Shown here one piece after another: positions 1-7,999 of a stretch of DNA of 49,832 nucleotides; position 1 is the first letter of the stretch; the number at the start of each line of letters is the position of its first letter. The stretch is from NCBI RefSeq assembly GCF_009765775.1, contig NZ_LMUU01000178.1, positions 1 to 49,832 on the forward strand, given 5' to 3'. Both the position numbers and the translations under genes were made by a program. The notes beneath the pieces were generated by a model that was not told where the DNA came from, ran no database searches, and worked only from the letters and a program-made list of their open reading frames with translations. This DNA comes from Beijerinckia sp. L45. Its GTDB lineage: Bacteria > Pseudomonadota > Alphaproteobacteria > Rhizobiales > Beijerinckiaceae.

Positions 1-829
1 TGGCACTGAGGTCGGCCGCGTAACCGCCCTTCGGCTTGTGGCCGATACCAGCGACGGTTTTGGGATCTTCCGGACTGAAGCCGGCGAGAACGTCGAGCGT
101 CAGCGCGGCATCGCGCACGCAGCGGGCGATCGGACCGACGACGTCGCGGGTGCTGCCGGCGAGCGGCATCACACCGGCATTCGGCACCAACGCGAAGGTT
201 GGTTTGATGCCGACCAGATCCTGTGCCGAGGCCGGGTTCTGAATCGAGCCGCCGGTCTCTTCGGCGAGGCCGAGCACGGCCATACTTCCGGCAACAGCCG
301 TCGCGGTCCCGGCGCTGCTGCCGCCGGGAATGCGATCCGGCATCACCGCGTTGAGCCCGACACCGGCCCAGCTGTCGCTGGCGTGGCTGCCGGTGGCGCT
401 CAGCACGGGGACGTTGGTTTTCCCGAGGATGATGCAGCCGGCGGCGCGCATACGCGCAACCACTGGCGAATCCGTCGCCGGGATGAGATCGGTGCCGCCG
501 GCGCGGGCGCTCAGCAGGCGCCAGCCGCCGGTGCTGGGAAGCCCGGCCATGTCCATCGTATCCTTGACGACGACGGGCACGCCGGCGAGCGGCCCTAGAG
601 CCTCGCCAGCGGCACGGCGCTTGTCGATCGCACGGGCGTCGGCCAGCGCATCTTCGTTCATCGTGATCACGGCGACGTAGCGCGAATTATAGAGCGCAAT
701 CCTGTCAAGATAGGCCTGCGTCAAGGCTTCGGATGTCAGCGCGCCGGCAGCAAACGCGGCCTGCACGTCTGCGACGGTCATTTCGACGGGATCGACGGCG
801 GAAGATCTTGGGGCGGTGTCGGGGGTCAC
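1..829 (-). CDS. Amidase-signature family amidase (3' end beyond the window)
   Basis: Hydrolyses a carboxamide to the acid and ammonia; the substrate cannot be read from sequence. The frame is open from a GTG at 829 to the left edge (276 complete codons seen, C-terminus missing). All three catalytic residues of the amidase signature family are visible: Lys89 in VPVVVKD, the cis-Ser171 in PGGSSAG, and the nucleophile Ser195 in EETGGSIQNPA. The GTG start is chosen because GGAG lies 7 nt upstream and the protein then begins just before the first helix; an in-frame ATG at codon 17 is an alternative. It is the last visible gene of the minus-strand amide/urea cluster, but a strong terminator separates it from the porin gene, so it probably has its own promoter. 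Family assignment is firm, specificity open. Confidence 0.9.
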   Translation of the reverse strand, partial: MTPDTAPRSSAVDPVEMTVADVQAAFAAGALTSEALTQAYLDRIALYNSRYVAVITMNEDALADARAIDKRRAAGEALGPLAGVPVVVKDTMDMAGLPSTGGWRLLSARAGGTDLIPATDSPVVARMRAAGCIILGKTNVPVLSATGSHASDSWAGVGLNAVMPDRIPGGSSAGTATAVAGSMAVLGLAEETGGSIQNPASAQDLVGIKPTFALVPNAGVMPLAGSTRDVVGPIARCVRDAALTLDVLAGFSPEDPKTVAGIGHKPKGGYAADLSA

Positions 830-860
830 GGCAACTCCAATCCAGCGTGGGATAGCGCAT

Positions 861-900
861 AATAAAACGGTGCCGGCACGAGATCATCGCGCCGGCACCG
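861..900 (-). terminator. Rho-independent terminator after the porin gene
   Basis: A perfect 10-bp stem (868-877 CGGTGCCGGC with 891-900 GCCGGCACCG) has a 13-nt loop. On the minus strand it is followed by TTTTATT (867-861). It sits 54 nt past the porin stop codon and 31 nt before the amidase start, so it ends the porin transcript and isolates the amidase gene. Confidence 0.85.
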
Positions 901-953
901 ATGGTTTACAACAGTTGGAAGACCGACCGCATCAAGAGAGAGAATTGCAACGC

Positions 954-2381
954 TCAGCCGTGAGCGGCAATACCGAGAAGGACGCCGACCGGAACAACGA
1001 CAGTGCCGCCAAGGTAGAAGCCATCCTTCGGATGGATCGGCGTCACCGGATTGAAGAAGCTGTTCGGGTGGATGATGTACTGGGCGACCGGCTCGAAAGC
1101 GAGGCCATAGGGCAGCGCGACATGCGCGTTGAACTCGAAGATGTACTTGTCGCGAGCAATGCCTTGACCGGTCCCGCCTGCTGCCAGGTTGGCCGCACCG
1201 AGGTAGGCATCGTAGCTCTTATTCAGGCGTTCCCAGTTGAACTTGACGCCGAACTGCGTGCCCGGGTTGTTCTGGAACGGCGCCAAAAGCTTGGCGCCGA
1301 TGTAGACATCGGACTCGATCGGGATCGTCGAGTCGATCGCCCCACCGCCGCTGCCGTAGATCGAGATTGCCGTCGGCGTCGCGTTCTTCACCGTGCCGCC
1401 GTCAGCGCGCCACACGACCTGCTCGGCCTGGGCCACGACGCCCGACGTGCCCTGCGCATTGCGCGTCGGACCGAAGGCCGAGGCTGCGTTGAAGTCGACG
1501 TGCGACTGCGTGTTGAAGAAGCCGGTCAGGCTGTAGGTCGCGGGATAGGCCGTCGTGTCGTACTTGGTCTTATAGCCGATCTCGGCCATGCCGATGACGC
1601 CGCTCGCCTGCGTCTCGTTGAAGTCGTAGCCGGTCTCCTGGTTGCGGCCTTGATTTTCCGCGAACGCACCGGCTTCGACGTAAACCGGGGAGTTGGTTTG
1701 ATAGCTGATATTACCACCGAGCACGCCATATTGCGGCGAACTCCAGCCCGCATTCAGGACGAGAATGTCCTGGAAGCAGCTGTTGATCGAGTCGCAGTTC
1801 GGGATCGCGTAGAAGCGGTCGGGATGGGTGATGCCGGCCTCGATATCGAGCTTGCCGTCCATCAGCTTCTGCTCGATCGTGGCGCGCGACAGACGCGTGA
1901 AGGTCGGGTTGAACGGCGGCTGGTAGCCGACCTGGCTGTCACCGATCTGGCCGGCGAGGTTCAGATTGTGGACGTTGGCGAAAAAGGTGTTCTCATAATG
2001 CAGGTACGTGCCCTGCAGGCCCGCCGCCTTGCCGAGATCGATGTCGGTGCCGACGATGATGTAGGTGGAGTTCGAGCCGCGACCACGCTGCAGACCGGCG
2101 CTCGGGTTGCCCTGGAAGAAGTCCAGCGCCAGCACATGGAAGGTGAATCCGCGATCGGCGAGCGGCGCGAAGATTGACGACAGCGGGCCGCTGAAGCCTG
2201 GCGTTGCGGCGGGAGCGATGAAGTCGGGCGCAGGCGCGCGGGTCGGAAGATCGGCAGCGAAAGCGCCGGATGTTGCGCTGGCGAGGGCCAGAAGCGAGCC
2301 GCCGGCAAGGGCGAGAGCACCGGCACGAAAGCCGGACGACGAGCGGGCGGGAGCGAGATCCCGGCACATGGTATCAGACAT
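954..2381 (-). CDS. OprB-like outer-membrane porin, possible FmdC counterpart
   Basis: Predicted 475-residue outer-membrane beta-barrel that would let small solutes into the periplasm. The N-terminus has a hydrophobic signal segment ending in GAFA-ADLP, followed by alternating polar/aromatic stretches and a barrel-like end. The overall pattern resembles the carbohydrate-selective porin OprB family. The start at 2381 is preferred because AGGGGG lies 7 nt upstream; a longer frame to 2501 adds basic residues without a ribosome site. It lies downstream of formamidase and the amide importer. In Methylophilus methylotrophus a porin (FmdC) belongs to the short-chain amide transport genes, so a role in amide or urea entry is inferred from context. 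Family call is fairly secure, substrate is not. Confidence 0.75.
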   Translation of the reverse strand: MSDTMCRDLAPARSSSGFRAGALALAGGSLLALASATSGAFAADLPTRAPAPDFIAPAATPGFSGPLSSIFAPLADRGFTFHVLALDFFQGNPSAGLQRGRGSNSTYIIVGTDIDLGKAAGLQGTYLHYENTFFANVHNLNLAGQIGDSQVGYQPPFNPTFTRLSRATIEQKLMDGKLDIEAGITHPDRFYAIPNCDSINSCFQDILVLNAGWSSPQYGVLGGNISYQTNSPVYVEAGAFAENQGRNQETGYDFNETQASGVIGMAEIGYKTKYDTTAYPATYSLTGFFNTQSHVDFNAASAFGPTRNAQGTSGVVAQAEQVVWRADGGTVKNATPTAISIYGSGGGAIDSTIPIESDVYIGAKLLAPFQNNPGTQFGVKFNWERLNKSYDAYLGAANLAAGGTGQGIARDKYIFEFNAHVALPYGLAFEPVAQYIIHPNSFFNPVTPIHPKDGFYLGGTVVVPVGVLLGIAAHG

Positions 2382-2602
2382 GAAATACCCCCTGACAAAC
2401 TCGGTAGCGCCGCTTTTGCGGTCAATGCACCTTTTCTCGCGAGCCCACCCCCCGTTGCGCGACCCCCACCTCGCAACGGAACCGGTGTGGATCCAGACCA
2501 TCGGTCCGCATCCCCATACGCTCGAATCATGCGCGACTCAGAAACCATTCCTCAGCGCGCACAGGCAAGCTCTTGTTCTTATTCAGCTTCTCATCTGGCA
2601 TC

Positions 2603-2646
2603 TTCATGCAGCCGCGTGGTTTTTAGCCCACACTTAGCTGCATGAA
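2603..2646 (-). terminator. Long hairpin between fmdB and the porin gene
   Basis: TTCATGCAGC (2603-2612) and GCTGCATGAA (2637-2646) form a perfect 10-bp inverted repeat, and an inner GTGG/CCAC pair can extend it. It begins 13 nt after the fmdB stop on the minus strand. There is no T-tract, so it may be a weak terminator, an mRNA-processing or stabilising hairpin, or a protein-binding palindrome. The structure is certain; its role is inferred. Confidence 0.45.
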
Positions 2647-2658
2647 CATGCGTTTTGC

Positions 2659-2982
2659 CTAATGGCTGATCATCCACGGCCGTGCGTTCGGGAATGACTT
2701 CACGGCCGATGGCGCCTGCGCTGCCGGTTTGCGGGTGTTGCAACATCCGCAACTCGGTCCGTGCGATCCGCTGGAGCGCCGGGGCGCATAAGCGGAGCGC
2801 TCGTTAATTGCGATGCTTTTTCGTTTGGTCGCGTCCATGTTCGCCAAGGCGGGCGCCGTGTTGAAAGCGCGCGGCGACGAGTCGCCGCACAGGTCGCACG
2901 GATTGGGCTCCGCATACTCCGCCATCGGCCGGAAGGCCGTGAATGGACCGCAGGCTGCGCATTCGTACTCGTAGACCGGCAT
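2659..2982 (-). CDS. fmdB: FmdB-family zinc-ribbon regulatory protein
   Basis: Small 107-residue protein starting MPVYEYEC with two CxxC pairs (Cys8/Cys11 and Cys29/Cys32), the zinc-ribbon of the FmdB family. A basic, cysteine-containing tail (SCGCCNTRK) follows. It lies 9 nt behind the formamidase stop codon, the same fmdA-fmdB order as in Methylophilus methylotrophus. There FmdB was proposed to regulate or assist formamidase expression; its biochemical role is not settled. Co-translation with fmdA is likely. Confidence 0.9.
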   Translation of the reverse strand: MPVYEYECAACGPFTAFRPMAEYAEPNPCDLCGDSSPRAFNTAPALANMDATKRKSIAINERSAYAPRRSSGSHGPSCGCCNTRKPAAQAPSAVKSFPNARPWMISH

Positions 2983-2991
2983 GGGCAGGCC

Positions 2992-4221
2992 TCAGAGGTC
3001 GGGCGCGAGCGGCATGTCGATGCTGCCATCGAGATGCTTGATCGGGCCATCCGCGCCGGGGTTGATGTCGAATGCGAAGATTTCGGTCGGCAGCCAAAGC
3101 GTCGCCGACGCATTGGGGATGTCGACGACGCCGGAGATATGCCCCTGCACCGGCGCGGTCCCGAGGATCGAATAGGCCTGAGCCCCGGAGTATCCGAACT
3201 TCTTCAAATATTCGATGGCGTTAAGACAGGCCTGGCGATAGGCGACGCCAACATCGAGATAATGCTGACCGCCGGATTCGTCGACCGAGATCCCCTGGAA
3301 GATCAGGTGATCCTTGTAGTTCGGCGTCATCGGGCTCGGCTTGAAGATCGGGTTCTTCACGCCGTATTTGTTCATGCCGTCCTTGATCAGGCCGACCTTG
3401 AGATGCAGCCAGCCGGCCATCTCGATGGCGCCGCAGAAGGTGATCTCGCCGTCGCCCTGACTGAAGTGCAGATCGCCCATCGAGAGACCGGCGCCGGGGA
3501 CGTAGACCGGGAAATAGACCTTGGATCCGCGCGACAGATCCTTGATGTCGGCATTACCGCCATGTTCGCGCGGCGGCACGGTGCGGGCGCCTTCGCCGGC
3601 AGCCTTATCGCGGGCTTCGCCCTTGAGACGGCCCATGTGCGCCGTCGGCGCGAAGGGCGCATTGGCAAGCGGCGGCACGCGGTCTGGGTTGGTCGCGATG
3701 AAATCGACTTCGCGCTTGTTCCAGGTGTCGAGCAGCTTGGGGTCGGGCAAGCAGCCGATCAGGCCGGGATGGATCAGGCCAGCGAAGCGCACGTCGGGGA
3801 TATGGCGCGACTTCGTGAACATGCCCTCAAAATCCCAGATGGAGTTTTGGGCCTGGGGAAAGTGGTCAGTGAGAAAACCGCCGCCATTCTGCTTGGAGAA
3901 GAAGCCGTTGAAGCCCCACTGGCTCTCGACCTTGGCGCCGATGTCGAGGATCTCGACAACGAGAAGATCGCCCGGCTCAGCGCCCTTGACGTGGATCGGG
4001 CCCGACAGAAAGTGGACGATGGAGAGGTCGATGTCGCGGACGTCGGAGGCGTCATCGTTGTTCTTGATGAAGCCGCCGGTCCAATCATAGGTTTCGATGA
4101 TGAAATCATCGCCGGGGCTAACCGTCGCCACCATCGGAATGTCCGGGTGCCAACGGTTGTGCACCATATCGTTGTCGAAAGCGGACTGCTTCAAGTCGAC
4201 CTTGATCAGGGTCTCGGCCAT
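2992..4221 (-). CDS. fmdA: Formamidase (acetamidase/formamidase family)
   Basis: Cytoplasmic enzyme converting formamide, and probably other short amides, to formate and ammonia (EC 3.5.1.49). The 409-residue length matches the family (about 405-410). Family features visible include the N-terminal region HNRWHPDIPMV, GPIHVKGAEPGDLL, the acidic/His-rich core around HIPDVRFAGLIHPGLIGC and the Gly-rich FSQGDGEITFCGAIE. It lies 159 nt downstream of the UrtE-like gene and directly ahead of fmdB. With the importer upstream it forms a capture-and-hydrolysis unit for amide nitrogen. The spacer upstream is long enough to carry its own promoter, though I could not identify one. Confidence 0.95.
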   Translation of the reverse strand: MAETLIKVDLKQSAFDNDMVHNRWHPDIPMVATVSPGDDFIIETYDWTGGFIKNNDDASDVRDIDLSIVHFLSGPIHVKGAEPGDLLVVEILDIGAKVESQWGFNGFFSKQNGGGFLTDHFPQAQNSIWDFEGMFTKSRHIPDVRFAGLIHPGLIGCLPDPKLLDTWNKREVDFIATNPDRVPPLANAPFAPTAHMGRLKGEARDKAAGEGARTVPPREHGGNADIKDLSRGSKVYFPVYVPGAGLSMGDLHFSQGDGEITFCGAIEMAGWLHLKVGLIKDGMNKYGVKNPIFKPSPMTPNYKDHLIFQGISVDESGGQHYLDVGVAYRQACLNAIEYLKKFGYSGAQAYSILGTAPVQGHISGVVDIPNASATLWLPTEIFAFDINPGADGPIKHLDGSIDMPLAPDL

Positions 4222-4380
4222 GCTTCTCGTTCCCCTTGTGTGGTGGCCTGGCGTGATCCGCCCGGTCCGATGATTAGAGCGCGTTCCGGCGGATTTGGTA
4301 GCGTTTTCCGCATGGCAATCGCTCCGCCTTTTGTAAGAGAGCGGCGGTGACGGTCGGATGATGTCCGGCCGCGCGGTCCT

Positions 4381-5082
4381 CTAGACGGAGAGAAAGCGGG
4401 AGATCTTGGCGCCGTCGATTTCAGCACCGCTCTCTTCGTGTACGATCTCGCCGTTCTCGATGACGAGAACACGATCGGCGATATCGAGCGCGAAGCTCAG
4501 CACCTGCTCGGACACCAAAATCGACAGGCCTCGCTCGTCGCGAATGCGCTTCAGCGTGCGGGCCATCTCACGGATGATCGAAGGCTGGATGCCCTCGGTC
4601 GGCTCGTCGAGCAGAAGCACTTTGGGTTCACTGGCGAGCGCGCGCGCAATCGCCAGCTGCTGCTGCTGGCCGCCGGAGAGATTCCCGCCGCGGCGCTTGC
4701 GCATTTCCAGCAGCACCGGAAACAATTCGTAGATGCCGGTCAGGATGCTCGACTTGCTGCTTTTCGCCATGCCGGTTTCGATGTTCTCCTCCACCGTCAT
4801 CGACGAGAAGATCATTCGACCCTGCGGCACGTAGGCGACGCCGCCAGCGACGCGCTGGTAGCTCTTCAGCTTGGTGATGTCGAGATCGTCAACCTTCATC
4901 GTACCGCGCAACGACGGCAACAGGCCGATCAGCGCCTTCATCAGTGTCGTCTTGCCCATGCCGTTGCGGCCCATGAGCGCAATGATCTCGTTTTTGGCGA
5001 GCGAGAGATTGAGGCCGTGAAGCACTTCGCTCTTGCCGTAGGCGACATGCAGGTCGTCGATGGTCAACATGGCGTTCGACAT
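4381..5082 (-). CDS. urtE: Urea/short-amide ABC transporter ATPase, UrtE type
   Basis: Cytoplasmic ATPase subunit of a branched-chain-amino-acid-type importer, 233 residues. Walker A is GRNGMGKTT near residue 37, the ABC signature is LSGGQQQQ, and Walker B is VLLLDEPTEG. The sequence is closer to UrtE than to general LivF: short, with PQGRMIFSSMTVEENI and a C-terminus ending RFLSV. It is the last of five transporter genes in the order A-A-B-C-D-E, starting 11 nt after the UrtD stop. The pathway is urea or short amide import. FmdF-like naming from Methylophilus would be equivalent. Confidence 0.9.
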   Translation of the reverse strand: MSNAMLTIDDLHVAYGKSEVLHGLNLSLAKNEIIALMGRNGMGKTTLMKALIGLLPSLRGTMKVDDLDITKLKSYQRVAGGVAYVPQGRMIFSSMTVEENIETGMAKSSKSSILTGIYELFPVLLEMRKRRGGNLSGGQQQQLAIARALASEPKVLLLDEPTEGIQPSIIREMARTLKRIRDERGLSILVSEQVLSFALDIADRVLVIENGEIVHEESGAEIDGAKISRFLSV

Positions 5083-5093
5083 AGCAATCAGCC

Positions 5094-5843
5094 TCAGTGC
5101 CCGAGATAGACTTCAATGACCTTGGGGTCATTCTTGACGTGGTCCATGGTGCCTTCAGACAGGATCTTGCCCTGGTGCAGAACGGTGACCGTGCGCGCGA
5201 TGTCCTCGACAAATTTCATGTCGTGCTCGATCACGATCACCGAACGGTCGCTGGTGATGCGATTCAGCAGTTCCGCCGTCTTCAGGCGTTCGCTGACGCT
5301 CATGCCGGCAACCGGCTCGTCGAGCATCAGGAGATCCGGATCCTGGATGAGCAGCATGCCGATCTCAAGCCACTGTTTTTGGCCGTGGCTGAGATATTCG
5401 CCGCGCTTGTTGAGCATGTCCTTGAGAAAAATGATCTCAGAGATTTCTTCGACGCGATCGATAACCGCCCGATCGCGAAGGAAGGTCAGCGCGCCGAACA
5501 CGGTGCGCCCCTTGGGATAGGAGATCTCGAGGTTCTCGAACACGGTGAGATCGTCGTAGATCGACGGCGTCTGGAACTTGCGGCCGACGCCGGCCAGAAC
5601 GATCTGGCTCTCGCTCATCTTGGTGAGTTCGCGATTGCGGAACTTGATCGAACCTTCGCTCGCTTTGGTCTTGCCGCAGATCAGGTCGAGCAGCGTCGTC
5701 TTGCCGGCCCCGTTGGGGCCGATGATGACGCGGATGTCCTTTTCGTCGACGTAAAGATTGAGGTCGCTGACCGCCTTGAACCCGTCGAAGGAGACGGTGA
5801 GGTTTTCGACCGCGAGGAGATAATCGGTGTTGCTGCCTTGCAT
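5094..5843 (-). CDS. urtD: Urea/short-amide ABC transporter ATPase, UrtD type
   Basis: Second ATPase of the importer, 249 residues. Walker A is GPNGAGKTT (about residue 42), the signature motif is the variant LSHGQKQWLEIG typical of UrtD, and Walker B is LLMLDEPVAGMS. The H-loop lies in IVIEHDMKFVEDIA. The signature variant and the length distinguish it from LivG. It lies 6 nt downstream of urtC and would pair with UrtE on the cytoplasmic face of UrtBC. Confidence 0.9.
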   Translation of the reverse strand: MQGSNTDYLLAVENLTVSFDGFKAVSDLNLYVDEKDIRVIIGPNGAGKTTLLDLICGKTKASEGSIKFRNRELTKMSESQIVLAGVGRKFQTPSIYDDLTVFENLEISYPKGRTVFGALTFLRDRAVIDRVEEISEIIFLKDMLNKRGEYLSHGQKQWLEIGMLLIQDPDLLMLDEPVAGMSVSERLKTAELLNRITSDRSVIVIEHDMKFVEDIARTVTVLHQGKILSEGTMDHVKNDPKVIEVYLGH

Positions 5844-5849
5844 GATATT

Positions 5850-6983
5850 CTACTCGGCCGGTTGCGACACGGAGGGATCGGCGCTCTTCGGACGCGGGGT
5901 CGACCCGAGCAGCCGCTTCACATAGGGGTCGAGCGTGCTGCGGTAGATGCCCGCCAAACCATTGGGGAAGAGCATCACGACGCCGATGAACAAGGCACCG
6001 AGACCGAACAGCCAGAGTTCCGGGAAGGATTCCGAGAACGACGTCTTGGCGAAGTTGACCAGAAGCGTGCCGTAGATCGCGCCGAACAGAGAGAAGCGAC
6101 CCCCGACGGCAGCGTAGATCACCATTTCGATCGACGGCACGATGCCGACGAAGGTGGGCGACATGAAGCCGACCTGCAGGGTGAACATCGCGCCGCCGAT
6201 CGCGGCGAACACCGCTGCCAGGCAGAAAATGAAGATCTTGAAATTGGCGACGGAGTAGCCGGAGAACCGCACGCGATCCTCTTTCTCGCGCATCGCCACC
6301 AGGATGCGGCCGAGCTTGGAGCAGGTGACGTATTGCGCCAACAGCAGGCAGGCGATGAGCAGGATCACACAGACGAAGTAGAGGATCGTATGGGCGTGAT
6401 CGCTGCGGATGTCCCAGCCGTTCAGCGTGCGTAGATCGGTGATGCCGTTGACGCCGCCGGTATACCCCTGCTGACCGACGATGAGGATCGTCAGGATCGA
6501 CGAGATCGCCTGGGTGATGATGGCGAAGTACACGCCGCCGACGCGACGCTTGAACATCGCGGCGCCGATGACGAAGGCGAGGATGGTCGGCAGGATGAGG
6601 ATTGCGATGATCGTCAGCGGGAAGCTCTTGAACGGCACCCAGAAAGCGGGAAGCGCCGTGATCTGGTTCCAGTCCATGAAGTCCGGGATGCCGGGCGTCG
6701 ACTGGATCTTGGTGTTCTCGATGCTTGAGGCTTCGAGCTTGAGATACATCGCCATGCAGTAGCCGCCGAGGCCGAAGAAGCAGCCCTGCCCCAGGCTCAG
6801 AATGCCGCCGTAGCCCCAGCACATGACGAGGCCGAGCGCCACGAAGGCGTAGGTCAGGTATTTGCCGACGAGGTTGAGCCGGAACGGATCAACCACAAGG
6901 GGAAGCACCACCAGAAGAAAGATGGCGAGGATCGCGAGGTTGAGCCAGCCGCTGCGCGTGAGGAAAGTGGTTCCGTTGGGCAT
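5850..6983 (-). CDS. urtC: Urea/short-amide ABC transporter permease, UrtC type
   Basis: Inner-membrane permease of 377 residues with about ten hydrophobic segments, starting with LAILAIFLLVVLPLVVD near residue 15. The LivM/UrtC loop GYGGILSLGQGCFFGLGGYCMAMYL is present, as is the EAA-like coupling region KLGRILVAMREKEDRVRFSGYS contacting the ATPases. The UrtC-specific C-terminal part GRFSLFGAIYGTLLVNFAKT is followed by a charged tail. It starts 12 nt after urtB and ends 6 nt before urtD. Confidence 0.9.
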   Translation of the reverse strand: MPNGTTFLTRSGWLNLAILAIFLLVVLPLVVDPFRLNLVGKYLTYAFVALGLVMCWGYGGILSLGQGCFFGLGGYCMAMYLKLEASSIENTKIQSTPGIPDFMDWNQITALPAFWVPFKSFPLTIIAILILPTILAFVIGAAMFKRRVGGVYFAIITQAISSILTILIVGQQGYTGGVNGITDLRTLNGWDIRSDHAHTILYFVCVILLIACLLLAQYVTCSKLGRILVAMREKEDRVRFSGYSVANFKIFIFCLAAVFAAIGGAMFTLQVGFMSPTFVGIVPSIEMVIYAAVGGRFSLFGAIYGTLLVNFAKTSFSESFPELWLFGLGALFIGVVMLFPNGLAGIYRSTLDPYVKRLLGSTPRPKSADPSVSQPAE

Positions 6984-6995
6984 GATGGAAGCTCC

Positions 6996-7922
6996 TCAGC
7001 GCCGTACTTTGAGAGTGAAGAGACCTTGCGGACGCAGCATCAGCAACCCGACGACCGCGAGGAGCGTGATGACCGCAGCCATCGAACCGGAGAGGAAGAA
7101 TTCCAGCGTCGACTGCGTCTGCGAGATGGTGAAGGCCGAGGCGATGGTGCCGAGCAGGCTCTGCGCGCCGCCAAATACGACGATGAGGAAGGCATTGACG
7201 ATGTAGAGCTGGCCGGAGGTTGGGCCGGTCGAGCCGATCATCGTGAACGCAGCGCCGGCAATGCCAGCAATGCCGCAGCCGATGCCGAACGTGTAGCGGT
7301 CGACCTTTTCCGTGTCGATGCCGACGGCGCCGGCAATGGCGCGGTTCTGCACGACGGCGCGGACGTTCTTGCCCCAGCGCGACTTGTACATCAGGAAACC
7401 GACGCCGATGGTGATGAGGATCGTCAAGGCCATGATGATCATGCCGTTGATCGGGATTTCGATGCTCTCCGTCGCATGCCAGGAGCCGAGCATCCACTGC
7501 GGCAGCTCGACGCCGACTTCACGGGCCCCGAAGATCGTGCGGTAGGCCTGCTGCAGGATGAGGCTGAGGCCCCAGGTCGCGAGAAGCGTGTCGAGCGGAC
7601 GGTTGTAGAGGTGGCGGATCAAAACATATTCGACGATCAGGCCCATGATGCCGGAGGCTATGAAGGCCAATACGATCGCGACGAAGAAGTAGATGCTGAA
7701 CAGCCCCGGCAAATGCGCCTGAAAGAACGTCGAGGTGAGATAGGTGACGTAGGCCCCCAGAATCATGAACTCGCCGTGGGCCATGTTGATAACGCCCATC
7801 TGTCCGAAGATGATCGCAAGACCAAGCGCCATGAGGACGAAGACGGAAAACAGGATCAGGCCCGCGAAGCCTTGCATCACAAAGATGGATCCGAGGTCGG
7901 TGAACGTATAGCCGCCTAACAT
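6996..7922 (-). CDS. urtB: Urea/short-amide ABC transporter permease, UrtB type
   Basis: Inner-membrane permease of the LivH/UrtB class, 308 residues from the ATG at 7922. Hydrophobic segments start at FVMQGFAGLILFSVFVLMALGLAIIFG, and the diagnostic loop MGVINMAHGEFMILGAYVTYL follows. The coupling region RAVVQNRAIAGAVGIDTEKVDRYTF is present. The frame stays open upstream to 8225 but overlaps the binding-protein gene; the internal ATG starts at the membrane domain and has GAAGAG upstream, so I use it. A strong hairpin lies between this gene and the binding protein. Confidence 0.9.
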   Translation of the reverse strand: MLGGYTFTDLGSIFVMQGFAGLILFSVFVLMALGLAIIFGQMGVINMAHGEFMILGAYVTYLTSTFFQAHLPGLFSIYFFVAIVLAFIASGIMGLIVEYVLIRHLYNRPLDTLLATWGLSLILQQAYRTIFGAREVGVELPQWMLGSWHATESIEIPINGMIIMALTILITIGVGFLMYKSRWGKNVRAVVQNRAIAGAVGIDTEKVDRYTFGIGCGIAGIAGAAFTMIGSTGPTSGQLYIVNAFLIVVFGGAQSLLGTIASAFTISQTQSTLEFFLSGSMAAVITLLAVVGLLMLRPQGLFTLKVRR

Positions 7923-7956
7923 CGCTGAACTCTTCGGTGTGATGTTGCGAAGGGAT

Positions 7957-7987
7957 CGTGGTGGACCGGAAGACCCGATCCACCACG
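7957..7987 (-). promoter_or_regulatory. Intercistronic hairpin between binding-protein and permease genes
   Basis: CGTGGTGGA (7957-7965) and TCCACCACG (7979-7987) form a perfect 9-bp stem, extendable inside by CGG/CCG. It starts 12 nt past the stop of the first UrtA-like gene and has no T-tract. Such hairpins after periplasmic binding-protein genes typically protect the upstream message and lower permease expression; that role is inferred. Confidence 0.65.
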
Positions 7988-7999
7988 GAGACTTAAGGT

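Noticed and set aside
816-2177. Long plus-strand open frame of 453 codons opposite the porin gene
   Set aside because: Its translation is rich in Arg, Asp and Val without fold-like pattern and is a mirror of the porin codon usage at high GC; the minus-strand product has a signal peptide, ribosome site and terminator.
4222-4380. Possible small repeat in the spacer between urtE and fmdA (AGAGCGCGTTCCGGCGGATT region)
   Set aside because: It resembles extragenic repeats of some Rhizobiales but I found no second copy in the window and no clear symmetry.
5097-6434. Plus-strand frame of 445 codons opposite UrtD/UrtC
   Set aside because: Antisense shadow; the opposite strand encodes motifs of an ABC ATPase and permease.
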